Positions 49,379 to 57,214 of a DNA stretch of 64,000 bases are shown in pieces. Position 1 is the first letter of the stretch. Every line of letters starts with the position of its first letter. The notes under the pieces are model-generated. The model saw nothing but the letters and a program-made list of their open reading frames with translations, was not told the DNA's origin and made no database searches. The DNA comes from Roseovarius indicus. GTDB taxonomy: Bacteria > Pseudomonadota > Alphaproteobacteria > Rhodobacterales > Rhodobacteraceae. The stretch is taken from positions 1 to 64,000 of the forward strand of contig NZ_CP031600.1 in NCBI RefSeq assembly GCF_008728195.1. Direction: 5' to 3'. The translations under genes were made by a program, and so were the position numbers.

Positions 49379-50287
49379 CTAAAGGTCTGCGTCGGCGGCG
49401 CGCATGTTGCGCACCACCACCAAGAGGCCCAGAACGCTCATCATCGCGGGAGGAATCCAGATGACGATGCCGCCGATCTGCTGATCCGTTACCGCAGAGA
49501 TCGAAGGGAAATACCGCCCGCAGAATGCGTAATAGGGAAACAAGTCCACCGTGGCGAAGGAGATGAGCGCGCCTAGAACAATCTGCGGAAACATGACGCC
49601 CACGGCCAGCGCAGCGCGCCAGCCGAAACGCAACCGCGCGGGCGGCGCGGGCCGAGTGTCCAGTACCAGCGCCCAGAACAAGATGCCGTCCACCGCCATC
49701 GACCAGTTCATCACCTGGTAGAGCACCGGGTCAAGCATGGCGGCGAAATGCACCGGCGGGATCAGCCAGAACCAGAACAGTCCGACGAAGAGTATCACCG
49801 CTATGACGGGCTGCTGGATCGTGCGATAGACAAGCATCACCAAGCGGCTGGCACAGAGCGCGCGCAACCATTCCGGCGCTCCCGCCAGCAGCACCGGGCC
49901 ACCCGCGCTGAGCGCCAGCAGGACCGGGCCTACATGATGCATGGCGACGTGCTGCAACCGATTAGTGAAGAACATGCGCTGTGCGAGATATTCGAACCCG
50001 GTCTGCGTAACGCCCCACAGCAACACCAACCCCGTCCAGAAAGCCGCCTGCCGCAATCGGCTCGCGCGGTCTCCCGGCGCGGTCCGCCGGAGCCCGCGCG
50101 CGAACCAGAGCCCCGACAGCGTCACCGCGAGATAGATCAGCCACGAGAATTCATAGGGCAGGATCGCAGGTATCTGCGCCGGAATGTAGGTGGTTAGCGC
50201 CCAGAGGACCGCGCCAAGCAGAGCGATACCGCCATAGGCCAAGGTGTCGCTTGGCAAGGAGTTGGCTTCGAGTTTCTGAATGGTCAT
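49379..50287 (-). CDS. CtaG-type cytochrome c oxidase assembly protein (second)
   Basis: A second caa3_CtaG-family polytopic protein, 302 residues from the ATG at 50287 (a longer frame starts at 50335). It has seven hydrophobic segments and the family segments FFTNRLQHVAMHHVGPVLLA, YRTIQQPVIAVILFVGLFWF and a C-terminal TDQQIGGIVIWIPPAMMSVL. It is only distantly like the first CtaG in the window. It is convergent with SCO-3 and has no partner on its own strand. No oxidase subunit genes are near, so both CtaG proteins must serve an oxidase encoded elsewhere. Confidence 0.83.
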   Translation of the reverse strand: MTIQKLEANSLPSDTLAYGGIALLGAVLWALTTYIPAQIPAILPYEFSWLIYLAVTLSGLWFARGLRRTAPGDRASRLRQAAFWTGLVLLWGVTQTGFEYLAQRMFFTNRLQHVAMHHVGPVLLALSAGGPVLLAGAPEWLRALCASRLVMLVYRTIQQPVIAVILFVGLFWFWLIPPVHFAAMLDPVLYQVMNWSMAVDGILFWALVLDTRPAPPARLRFGWRAALAVGVMFPQIVLGALISFATVDLFPYYAFCGRYFPSISAVTDQQIGGIVIWIPPAMMSVLGLLVVVRNMRAADADL

Positions 50288-50563
50288 GGTCGCGACGGTC
50301 TTTTGATTGATCGGGGGACGCAACGCAAGAAACAAGTATGTGGCAATTTGTGCGCCCGCCCTGTCACAGCCTGAGGTGATGATCGGCCAATGATCAGCCG
50401 CGGGCCAAGCCCCCGCATGGCTCGGTCGCTATCGCACCGTCCCAGTTGCAGATCACTGCAATATGAGTTGGTCGTACGTTTTCGCTTGCAGTGTCATTGC
50501 TCGATCTTTGGTGTAGTATTTTAGCGATGGTTGTTTCATTTTCGCGCAGAACCTGTTGCGGCG

Positions 50564-51034
50564 TTAAGTATCACTCCGGGAAGGCACGAGCGCTTGTTCG
50601 AACGCCTCCAACGTGGTCCCGCTGACGTGATGCTCGATCCCTTCCGCATCGCGTTCCGCGGTCTCTTCGTCGATCCCGAGGCTCAGGAGAAACGCGACTA
50701 CGATCCTATGGCGTCGACGGCAGGCCTCGGCCAACTCCCGCCCGGCATCGGTGAGGAATATCGCGCGGTAAGGTTCCCGCCGAACCAAACCAGCAGCCTT
50801 GAGCCGCGAGATGTTCTTTGTCACGGTCGGCGGCTTCACGCCAAGCCGCTCGGCGATCTCGACCGGTCTGGCCTCCCCGCGCGTCTCGATCAGTTCCGCG
50901 ATCAGTTCGACGTAATCCTCCGCCATCTCGCTTTCATGTGCCTGACGCACGGTCGCAAAGCCTTCGGCCTGCGCCTCGGGAGCCCTGTCGACAGCCTCGA
51001 ATGGCTCACGCCCATGTGATTGCAGCTTTGTCAT
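50564..51034 (-). CDS. mntR: MntR-like DtxR-family metalloregulator
   Basis: DtxR/MntR proteins bind DNA when loaded with Mn or Fe and repress metal uptake. The 156-residue product has the MntR-type N-terminus (ESEMAEDYVELIAELIETRG, then ARPVEIAERLGVKPPTVTKN as the helix-turn-helix), YRAIFLTDAGRELAEACRRR, and the dimer and metal domain LLSLGIDEETAERDAEGIEH followed by HVS, with Glu and His ligands as in MntR. It lacks the SH3-like third domain. I use the ATG at 51034 in a longer frame. It is divergent from the dihaem peroxidase and PhnD/C/E-like operon, with a TTAG-N6-CTAA box between, so that operon is its likely target. Confidence 0.87.
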   Translation of the reverse strand: MTKLQSHGREPFEAVDRAPEAQAEGFATVRQAHESEMAEDYVELIAELIETRGEARPVEIAERLGVKPPTVTKNISRLKAAGLVRREPYRAIFLTDAGRELAEACRRRHRIVVAFLLSLGIDEETAERDAEGIEHHVSGTTLEAFEQALVPSRSDT

Positions 51035-51063
51035 ACTTGGGACTTTGCAGCGAAACAGCGGGA

Positions 51064-51107
51064 TTGACAACTTGTTTGCTTCGGGTAGATAAATTAGCCA
51101 TGTCTAA
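51064..51107 (+). promoter_or_regulatory. Promoter with DtxR/MntR-type operator before the dihaem peroxidase operon
   Basis: A -35 TTGACA (51064-51069) and an AT-rich -10 region (about 51086-51094, TAGATAAAT) are followed at 51094-51107 by TTAGCCATGTCTAA, a 14-bp near-palindrome resembling DtxR-family boxes. Its place just downstream of the -10 fits metal-dependent repression. Confidence 0.6.
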
Positions 51108-51131
51108 CTTTTTGCCTTGGAGGCCGTGGTG

Positions 51132-53009
51132 ATGCGAAATACTATGAGAGTGCTGCTCGCCACACTCGCAAGTGCGCTCCTCCTGTCCGGACCTGTCGCC
51201 GCGACGCCGGCCAAGGAGGCGCCTTGGCTTCCCGAGGCGGCGGCCTACCGTCTGACGCTCTTTCTTGGAAATCTCGAGCCTCTGCCCTGGGACGACATCG
51301 AAACCGCCTGGTCCGAACCCTATCGGGGCTCGGAATTCTCGACCGGTGCGGTGGAGTGGCTGGACCGCGAAAGCGATATCAAGCCTGACGGTCTTCTGAA
51401 CGCGATGATGCGCGAAGACCGGCAGGCGGTATTCGCCGAGGCGACGCGGCTCATCGCGCTCAGGATCGAAGAGGAACTGGACCGGGCTCTCGCGACCGAA
51501 GACCCTGCGACGGCACAGCAGGCCTTGCGAACCGCACGCGAACTCTACCGTGCGTTCGAGGACGGCGTCGCGGCCGCCGATTCGGAGGCTGCGAGACGGA
51601 TCGGCCTGGCTTGGCTGGAGCTCAATAGCAGCACCGGGTTCTCTGGCGTACTTGGCGCAGGCTCGACATCTGCGGATCGCGAAACCATGGAATCCGCGCG
51701 CGCTGTCATCTCCGGCTATCTCGCCGAGAATTACCTCGTTGACGACTTTGCTACGCGTCGGGCGTTAAGCGCCCTGCCGGAAACCGCCGTGCTCAGCGGT
51801 CGCGCCATCGAGGTGCCGCCAAGCCTGCCACCGGGCTCCGACATTTTCGATCAGGACCCGTTACCACTGCTCGTCCTCAACTTCGAGGAGCAGGGCATCG
51901 ACGAGACCGATCTGCCGCTTGTTGCCTACGGCGACATGCTGTTCGACAGTGCGCAAATCTTCGGCAGCCCCGCGCGCGATCTCGGGATCACCTGCTCCAC
52001 CTGTCACAACCGCTCGGACATCAACCAGCGGCTTTTCGTTCCGGGCGCAAGCCACCAGCCAGGCGCGATCGACGTCGACGGCGCCTTTTTCAACCCGATC
52101 TTCAACGACCGGCGCGACGACCCGCTCGACATTCCGAGCCTGCGCGGCTTGCGTTTTACAGGTCCCTACGGCCGCGATGGCCGTTTCGCCTCCCTGCGCG
52201 ATTTCACCCGCAACGTGATCGTCAACGAGTTCGGCGGGGATGAACCGACGCCCTTCATGATGGACGCTCTCGTCGCCTACATGCTCGAATTCGACTTCCT
52301 GCCGAATTCCATACTGACGACCGATGGCCGCCTGACCGACGCGGCCCCGGAAGTCGCCCGGCGTGGCGAGGAGATCTTCAACCAGCCCTTTGCCGGGCTC
52401 GGCGATCGCTCCTGCGCCAGCTGCCATGTGCCAGATGCGAACTTCCTCGACCGGCAGGCCCACGACATAGGCTCCGTTGCGCCAGCCTATGAAGGTGCCC
52501 GTGCCGGTGCGCTGGACACGCCCACGCTGCTCGGCACGGCCTATACCGCGCCCTACTTCCATGACGGATCTCTGCCGACGCTGGCCGCTGTCGTGGACTG
52601 GTTCGACGAAACGAAAGCGCTCGGGCTGACCGAGGAAGACCGCGCGTCCCTGACCGCCTATCTCGAGACCGTGGGTGCGGCGGACGAACCCTACGAGGCG
52701 TTCGACACCGAGAACACCGCTTTCCGGCTGGCATTCGCCGAACTGACGACCTTCGCCTCGACACTCGACACGCTACTGCCGCGGCGGGACGCAGAGCACA
52801 TCCTGCTGCTGACTGACACCGTGGCCGCGGACCTCTCGGCGGACGCCAGCACCATGTCGAACCTTGCTGCGCGGCCCGAGGTCTACGCGTTGGCTGAGCG
52901 GCTGGCCGCGGTCGGCGCCGCCGTCCGTGCCGATGACTGGGCGGCCGCCGAAGCAAGCTGGACCGCGTTCAAGTCCGAAGCCGTCGCAATCGAAGAGAGG
53001 GCATTCTGA
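51132..53009 (+). CDS. Dihaem cytochrome c peroxidase/MauG-like exported protein
   Basis: The 625-residue protein has a signal peptide (VLLATLASALLLSGPVAATP), an N-terminal helical region of about 230 residues not found in ordinary cytochrome c peroxidases, and a C-terminal domain with two c-type haem sites: CSTCHN in LGITCSTCHNRSDINQRL and CASCHV in GDRSCASCHVPDANFLDR. LDIPSLRGLRFTGPYGRDGR and LDTPTLLGTAYTAPYFHDGS are typical of the MauG/peroxidase family. The ATG follows GGAGGCCGTGGTG. It is translationally coupled to the PhnD-like gene. The enzyme needs the Ccm system. Its substrate is unknown; the setting suggests metal oxidation or uptake. Confidence 0.85.
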   Translation: MRNTMRVLLATLASALLLSGPVAATPAKEAPWLPEAAAYRLTLFLGNLEPLPWDDIETAWSEPYRGSEFSTGAVEWLDRESDIKPDGLLNAMMREDRQAVFAEATRLIALRIEEELDRALATEDPATAQQALRTARELYRAFEDGVAAADSEAARRIGLAWLELNSSTGFSGVLGAGSTSADRETMESARAVISGYLAENYLVDDFATRRALSALPETAVLSGRAIEVPPSLPPGSDIFDQDPLPLLVLNFEEQGIDETDLPLVAYGDMLFDSAQIFGSPARDLGITCSTCHNRSDINQRLFVPGASHQPGAIDVDGAFFNPIFNDRRDDPLDIPSLRGLRFTGPYGRDGRFASLRDFTRNVIVNEFGGDEPTPFMMDALVAYMLEFDFLPNSILTTDGRLTDAAPEVARRGEEIFNQPFAGLGDRSCASCHVPDANFLDRQAHDIGSVAPAYEGARAGALDTPTLLGTAYTAPYFHDGSLPTLAAVVDWFDETKALGLTEEDRASLTAYLETVGAADEPYEAFDTENTAFRLAFAELTTFASTLDTLLPRRDAEHILLLTDTVAADLSADASTMSNLAARPEVYALAERLAAVGAAVRADDWAAAEASWTAFKSEAVAIEERAF

Positions 53010-53884
53010 TGCCAGTTCAACTGACCCGTAGAACGATACTGACCTTGGTCGGCGCGGGCGCGGTGTCGTTGGCGACACCTCTCGCCGCGCAGGACACTGC
53101 GTTGCGGCTGGCTTTCATCCCGCAGGAGAACCCGGAGAAGCTGCTTGGCGATATCGAGGCCATCACCGCCTGGCTGGCCAGTGAGATCGGCGTCCCTGTC
53201 GAAGGGTTCGTTACCATCGACCATGCAGCGGCGGTCGAGGCGCTGCGAAACGGCGACGCGGATATCTCCTTCATGGGCGCCCTGCCCTTCGTTCTGGCCG
53301 AGGCCGAGATCGGTGCCGTGCCGCTCCTGTCCGAGGTCTACCGCGACGCGCCGAATTATACGGGCCGCATTTTCGTGCGGCGCGACAGCGGTATCGGCGC
53401 GCTCGTAGACCTGCGCGGACGCGACATCGCCTTTGCCGATCCGATCTCGGAATCGGGCTATCTCTATCCGCTCGCCGAATTCGTAGAGGCCGGGCTGGTT
53501 AAAGGTCCCGGCGCAGCGGAGGAATTTTTCGGCCGCGTCTTTTTCGCGGGGGGCTACCAACAAGCCATGCAGGCAATGGCCGAAGGCCTGGTCGATGCCG
53601 CGGGCGCCAGCCAGTATGCCGACCTGCTTCTGACACCGCAGCAACAGGCGGAGGTAACCTGGATCGCGGAAAGCGCACCGATCCCGAGCCATTTGGTGAT
53701 CGCTCGCCCTGGGCTCGATGCCGCTCTGCGGGACCGTTTTGTCGACGCAATGCTGCGGCTCAATGAGCCGGAGCACCGCAACAAGCTGCGCTATCTTTAT
53801 GGACCGGACGGCTATGTCAGGGCCGACGGCGCCGCCTATGACGGCGTGCGCGACATGGCGCGGCGATACGGGCTGTTGGAATGA
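53009..53884 (+). CDS. PhnD-like ABC transporter substrate-binding protein
   Basis: A periplasmic binding protein of the phosphate/phosphonate (PhnD) type. The 291-residue product starts MPVQLTRRTILTLVGAGAVS, a twin-arginine-like signal with cleavage near PLAAQ, followed by LRLAFIPQENPEKLLGDIEA, GDADISFMGALPFVLAEAEI, DLRGRDIAFADPISESGYLY and GGYQQAMQAMAEGLVDAAGA, all characteristic. It overlaps the dihaem protein gene by one base and the ATPase gene by four. True phosphonate operons would have phnFGHIJKLM; none is here, and MntR-type control suggests another ligand, perhaps a metal complex. That is inference. Confidence 0.85.
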   Translation: MPVQLTRRTILTLVGAGAVSLATPLAAQDTALRLAFIPQENPEKLLGDIEAITAWLASEIGVPVEGFVTIDHAAAVEALRNGDADISFMGALPFVLAEAEIGAVPLLSEVYRDAPNYTGRIFVRRDSGIGALVDLRGRDIAFADPISESGYLYPLAEFVEAGLVKGPGAAEEFFGRVFFAGGYQQAMQAMAEGLVDAAGASQYADLLLTPQQQAEVTWIAESAPIPSHLVIARPGLDAALRDRFVDAMLRLNEPEHRNKLRYLYGPDGYVRADGAAYDGVRDMARRYGLLE

Positions 53885-54663
53885 GCACTGCTATCCAAAT
53901 CGACGACCTGAGTTTTGCCCATACGGGCGCGGACGTCCCGGCGCTGGAGCGGGTTTCGCTTAATATTCCGACGGGCGAAAGCGTGGCTCTGCTCGGCCCG
54001 TCCGGGGCGGGCAAGACGACCCTGCTGGCACTGCTTGATGGCAGGCTGTTTGGCTGGCGCGGGCAGGTTTCGATCTTGGGCGCACCGCTCGATCCCGATC
54101 ATCCGCCAATGCGCGCGCGCCGCCCGGATACCGGTTTCGTTTTTCAAGAGTTCGCGTTGGTCGAACGCTCCACTGTTCTGCGTAACGTCCTGAATGGCCG
54201 CCTGGGGCGCATGTCGCCGCTGCGGGCCCTGATGGGATCACCGACCAAGCACGATCTGGAGATTGCGCGCACGGCACTTGCCGATTGCGGCATTTTCGAT
54301 CTTGCCGAACGCAGAGTCGACAGCCTCAGCGGCGGGCAGCGGCAGCGCGTCGCCATCGCGCGGGGTCTGGCGCAAGAACCACGGCTTATTCTGGCCGATG
54401 AACCGGTGAGCAACCTCGACCCCGCGCGTGCAGGTGAGATCCTGGCGCTGCTGACCGGGGCGGCGCAAGCGCGCGGCGCGACGGCGCTGTTTTCGTCGCA
54501 CCAACCCGACCTGGCGCGGCGTTTTGCGCAGCGTATCATTGGCATTCGTGGCGGGCGGATCGCCTTTGATGTGCCTACCTCCGAGTTGAACGAGGATGCG
54601 ACAGCGGAGCTCTATCGGGAGGTTGAGCCAATCCCCGGAATCGGCCTCAGGGCGGTGTCCTGA
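53881..54663 (+). CDS. PhnC-like ABC transporter ATPase
   Basis: The cytoplasmic energy-coupling subunit, 260 residues. Walker A is GPSGAGKTT (about residues 40-48), the Q-loop region reads TGFVFQEFALVERSTVLRNV, the signature is LSGGQRQRVAIARGLAQEPR and Walker B is LILADEPVSNLDPA, with the switch His in ALFSSHQPDLA. The VERSTVLRNVLNGRLGRMSP segment is typical of PhnC-like ATPases. It overlaps the upstream gene by four bases and the downstream gene by one, so the transporter genes are tightly coupled. Confidence 0.92.
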   Translation: MSTAIQIDDLSFAHTGADVPALERVSLNIPTGESVALLGPSGAGKTTLLALLDGRLFGWRGQVSILGAPLDPDHPPMRARRPDTGFVFQEFALVERSTVLRNVLNGRLGRMSPLRALMGSPTKHDLEIARTALADCGIFDLAERRVDSLSGGQRQRVAIARGLAQEPRLILADEPVSNLDPARAGEILALLTGAAQARGATALFSSHQPDLARRFAQRIIGIRGGRIAFDVPTSELNEDATAELYREVEPIPGIGLRAVS

Positions 54664-55421
54664 TGGCGTTCCGCGGGTTTGGCGGCTTTGCGACGAGTGG
54701 TCTGATCGCCGCCGCGATCCTGTGGTCCTTCGCGACGACCGATGTCGAGTTGTCGCGTCTCATGTCGGCCGGCCCGCGCATTGCCGATTTCCTCGGTCGG
54801 ATGTTTCCGCCTGACCCGACGGTGATGGCCGAGATCAAGAAGGGCAGCGCGGAAACGCTGAGAATAGCGATCCTCGGCTCCCTCGGTGCTGTGATCCTGT
54901 CCGTTCCCTTCGGCATTCTCGCGTCTGAGACGATGGTATCGCCCGCGGTGTTCCGGTCGATCCGAACGCTGCTTGCCCTCATACGGGCGATTCCGCTGAT
55001 TCTCGTGGCCATGCTCATGGTGGGCGCTGTCGGGCTCGGGCCGCTGCCCGGCATCATCGCGGTCGCCTTTCATGCAACGGGGATGCTCGCCAAGTTCTAT
55101 GCCGAGGCGATCGACGGCGTGTCCCGCGCGCCGATCGCCGCGCTGGAAAGCGCGGGCGCCGGGCCGCTCGTGCGGCTCAGATACGCGATCTGGCCGCAGA
55201 TGGCGCCGGTCGTCGCCCGCGACACGATTTTCCGGTTCGAGTTGAACCTGCGCGAGTCGCTGATCCTCGGCATTGTCGGCGCGGGCGGGATCGGCTTTTA
55301 CATCCAGACCTACGTGCGCTCTTTCCAGTATGACAAGGCTGCCAGCGTCACGATTGCCGTCGTCGTCATGGTCATCGCCATCGAAGCTATTAACGTCGCG
55401 CTGCGCCGTCGTTTTGCCTGA
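54663..55421 (+). CDS. PhnE-like ABC transporter permease
   Basis: The membrane subunit of the same transporter, 252 residues with about six hydrophobic segments. The EAA-type loop that contacts the ATPase is seen as AIDGVSRAPIAALESAGAGP, followed by RLRYAIWPQMAPVVARDTIF. FRFELNLRESLILGIVGAGG and IGFYIQTYVRSFQYDKAASV match the PhnE family end. It completes a binding protein-ATPase-permease set and is the last gene of the operon. The following sequence is a broken L,D-transpeptidase gene on the other strand. Confidence 0.9.
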   Translation: MAFRGFGGFATSGLIAAAILWSFATTDVELSRLMSAGPRIADFLGRMFPPDPTVMAEIKKGSAETLRIAILGSLGAVILSVPFGILASETMVSPAVFRSIRTLLALIRAIPLILVAMLMVGAVGLGPLPGIIAVAFHATGMLAKFYAEAIDGVSRAPIAALESAGAGPLVRLRYAIWPQMAPVVARDTIFRFELNLRESLILGIVGAGGIGFYIQTYVRSFQYDKAASVTIAVVVMVIAIEAINVALRRRFA

Positions 55422-55424
55422 CCA

Positions 55425-55627
55425 TCAGGCATAGATGTCGATCGGTGTCCCGTCCCTGACCATGGCGTAGATATCCTCGATCTGCCGGTCCGTGACGGAG
55501 ATGCAGCCTGCGGTCCAGTCGCGTTTGTTCATCGGGTCGATCCCCTTGCGGGGCCCACCGTGGATGAAGATGTCGCCACCCGGCGATTTTCCTTGCGCCT
55601 CCGCAAACGCGATGTCGGCTTCATTGG
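55425..55627 (-). pseudogene. 3' fragment of an L,D-transpeptidase gene cut by the tniABQ transposon
   Basis: The frame encodes the catalytic end of a YkuD-type L,D-transpeptidase: GDIFIHGGPRKGIDPMNKRD followed by WTAGCISVTDRQIEDIYAMV and ending TPIDIYA. The HG and AGCIS motifs include the catalytic Cys. The rest of the gene is lost at the transposon end (TGTCGCG, 55628). It differs from the fragment at 19.5 kb, which is the front half of another enzyme of this class. Confidence 0.8.
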
Positions 55628-55657
55628 TGTCGCGTTGCCCTTTAATCTGAGACGCGA

Positions 55658-57097
55658 GGGAGTGGGCAAAACCTGGGGGTCACGCGGCTCTTTGGTACGC
55701 GCCGGTTAGCCGACCGTCGAGAACCGCGGCGCGGACAACGGCCACGCGGTGGGCTCCCTTGGGCGACCATCTCATGCGGCGGCGCTTGCCCATGCGGGTG
55801 TTCCCGATGTCGTCCACGCAGCCCTCTGCCCGGGACGAAGAAATCGGAAGACCCGCGCGGTACCGCCGACCATAGTCGGTCAGGCTGTCCATGTTGTTTG
55901 CAAGGTATGAGTACAGATCGCGGCACCGGGCTTGCACTCGCCGGGCCGCATCAGTCGCCACGCGGTCATCTGTAGCCAGCCGCGTGCAATCGACCATCAA
56001 CCATTGGAGACTGGTCGTGGCCGTTAGAACTTTTCCATGCCAAAGGTACCATCGCAGCGTTTCGGCGGGACGTTTGAACAGCACTGGAATGCCGGAGAAG
56101 CCCCTGCTCTGCAGCAGGCCCTTTACGGCGTTCTCAACGTGCTGAATGCGCATCGAGATATGCCACCAGTCGAGAATGTGGCGAACCTTTCCACCGACGG
56201 CGACGCGCACGAGGTTCGGCAGGGCGGGTTCCCCGTCCGAAATCACCGTGACGGTTTGTTTGTGATCCCAACCGAGAGCCCTCAAGTCCTGGCGAAGCTG
56301 GCTGGCAGGTGACAGGACTGCCTGCTGAACAAGGCCGAAGCGGCGGCACTTGTCGTGGCTTTCGATCTTGCCAACCACAACATCGAGGTGTCGCTTCTGG
56401 TATTCCGGTCGGCATCGGATATGCGCACCGTCCAGGAAAACCGTCAACGCAGACGCCTCTTCGGCGGCCGAAGGAACTACAGGCTGAGTCTGCTCGCTGT
56501 CGCAGATCTCCCGGGAGACTTTGCCCAGACGATTGCGCACCGATGTATTCACCTGCTTCGCGCAAGGCAGGAAGGTTTCCAGGATTCGTGCCGCTTCCCG
56601 GAAGGAATGCCGTGCCCCAAGTTCGGCCTGAAGGCGTTGCAGTTCCGGAGTCGACCGGTCCGGAAAAAAATGAGCGAGTGGCGAAAGCGGTCCGCCCAGG
56701 ACGTCGTCGGATTTTGTATCGCAGGCGCAGCGACGAATGCGCGGCGCCTTGACCTGGAACCTGCCGAAGAGGGTGTCGAGCACCCGAGGCCGATAATCAT
56801 GTATGGCTCGGACCTCGTCGCAGTCAGGACATATTCTGCTGGCTTCGGAAACTTCCTCGATCTGGTCGAGCAGGATCGCATTCTGTAATTGCCCCAGGAT
56901 CGTCTTCGCATCTTCGAGTAACAACCCGAACCCCTCAGGCTGCGTGCGTCGAAACGGGCGGGACAAACGGCCGAGAGGATGCCTCTTTGTGGTTCCGTTC
57001 TCAAAGGTCGTCTCGACTATAATCCGCACGTCCATGGCAGTTCCCCTCTCAATGAACCACCAACATACACAGACACCCCCAGGTTTTGCCCACTCCC
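55658..57097 (-). mobile_element. IS-K copy 4, ISKra4-family element without fragment A
   Basis: A 1440-bp copy inserted in the left terminus of the tniABQ transposon after GAGACGCGA. This is the only complete copy without an adjoining fragment A, showing that IS-K alone is a full element. The related uninterrupted terminus inside fragment A suggests that the insertion duplicated one base at most. Confidence 0.85.
55680..57035 (-). CDS. ISKra4-family transposase (IS-K copy 4)
   Basis: Identical 451-residue protein to copies 1-3, intact, with the family blocks described for copy 1. Because this copy is bounded on both sides by recognisable transposon DNA, it gives the clearest view of the element's two ends. 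Confidence 0.88.
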   Translation of the reverse strand: MDVRIIVETTFENGTTKRHPLGRLSRPFRRTQPEGFGLLLEDAKTILGQLQNAILLDQIEEVSEASRICPDCDEVRAIHDYRPRVLDTLFGRFQVKAPRIRRCACDTKSDDVLGGPLSPLAHFFPDRSTPELQRLQAELGARHSFREAARILETFLPCAKQVNTSVRNRLGKVSREICDSEQTQPVVPSAAEEASALTVFLDGAHIRCRPEYQKRHLDVVVGKIESHDKCRRFGLVQQAVLSPASQLRQDLRALGWDHKQTVTVISDGEPALPNLVRVAVGGKVRHILDWWHISMRIQHVENAVKGLLQSRGFSGIPVLFKRPAETLRWYLWHGKVLTATTSLQWLMVDCTRLATDDRVATDAARRVQARCRDLYSYLANNMDSLTDYGRRYRAGLPISSSRAEGCVDDIGNTRMGKRRRMRWSPKGAHRVAVVRAAVLDGRLTGAYQRAA

Positions 57098-57122
57098 AAA
57101 TCCAACGAAATCAACGGCTGAG

Positions 57123-57183
57123 TTTTGCCCTTAAATATGAGATTTTGCCTTTAATTCTGATATTTTTGCCCTTAAACCTGAGA
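57123..57183. repeat. Three tandem 20-bp repeats at the left end of the tniABQ transposon
   Basis: TTTTGCCCTTAAATATGAGA (57123-57142), TTTTGCCTTTAATTCTGATA (57143-57162) and TTTTGCCCTTAAACCTGAGA (57164-57183) are near-perfect direct repeats, 20-21 bp apart. They resemble the repeated transposase-binding sites of Tn7-like and Tn402-like ends and lie just upstream of tniA, so they may also control it. Confidence 0.75.
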
Positions 57184-57214
57184 CAGGGTTCACAGACATT
57201 TGCGGCAAATATCG

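Noticed and set aside
53009..55421. Call as a true phosphonate operon (phnDCE)
   Set aside because: No phosphonate catabolic genes and a DtxR-type regulator next door; kept as PhnD/C/E-like with unknown ligand.
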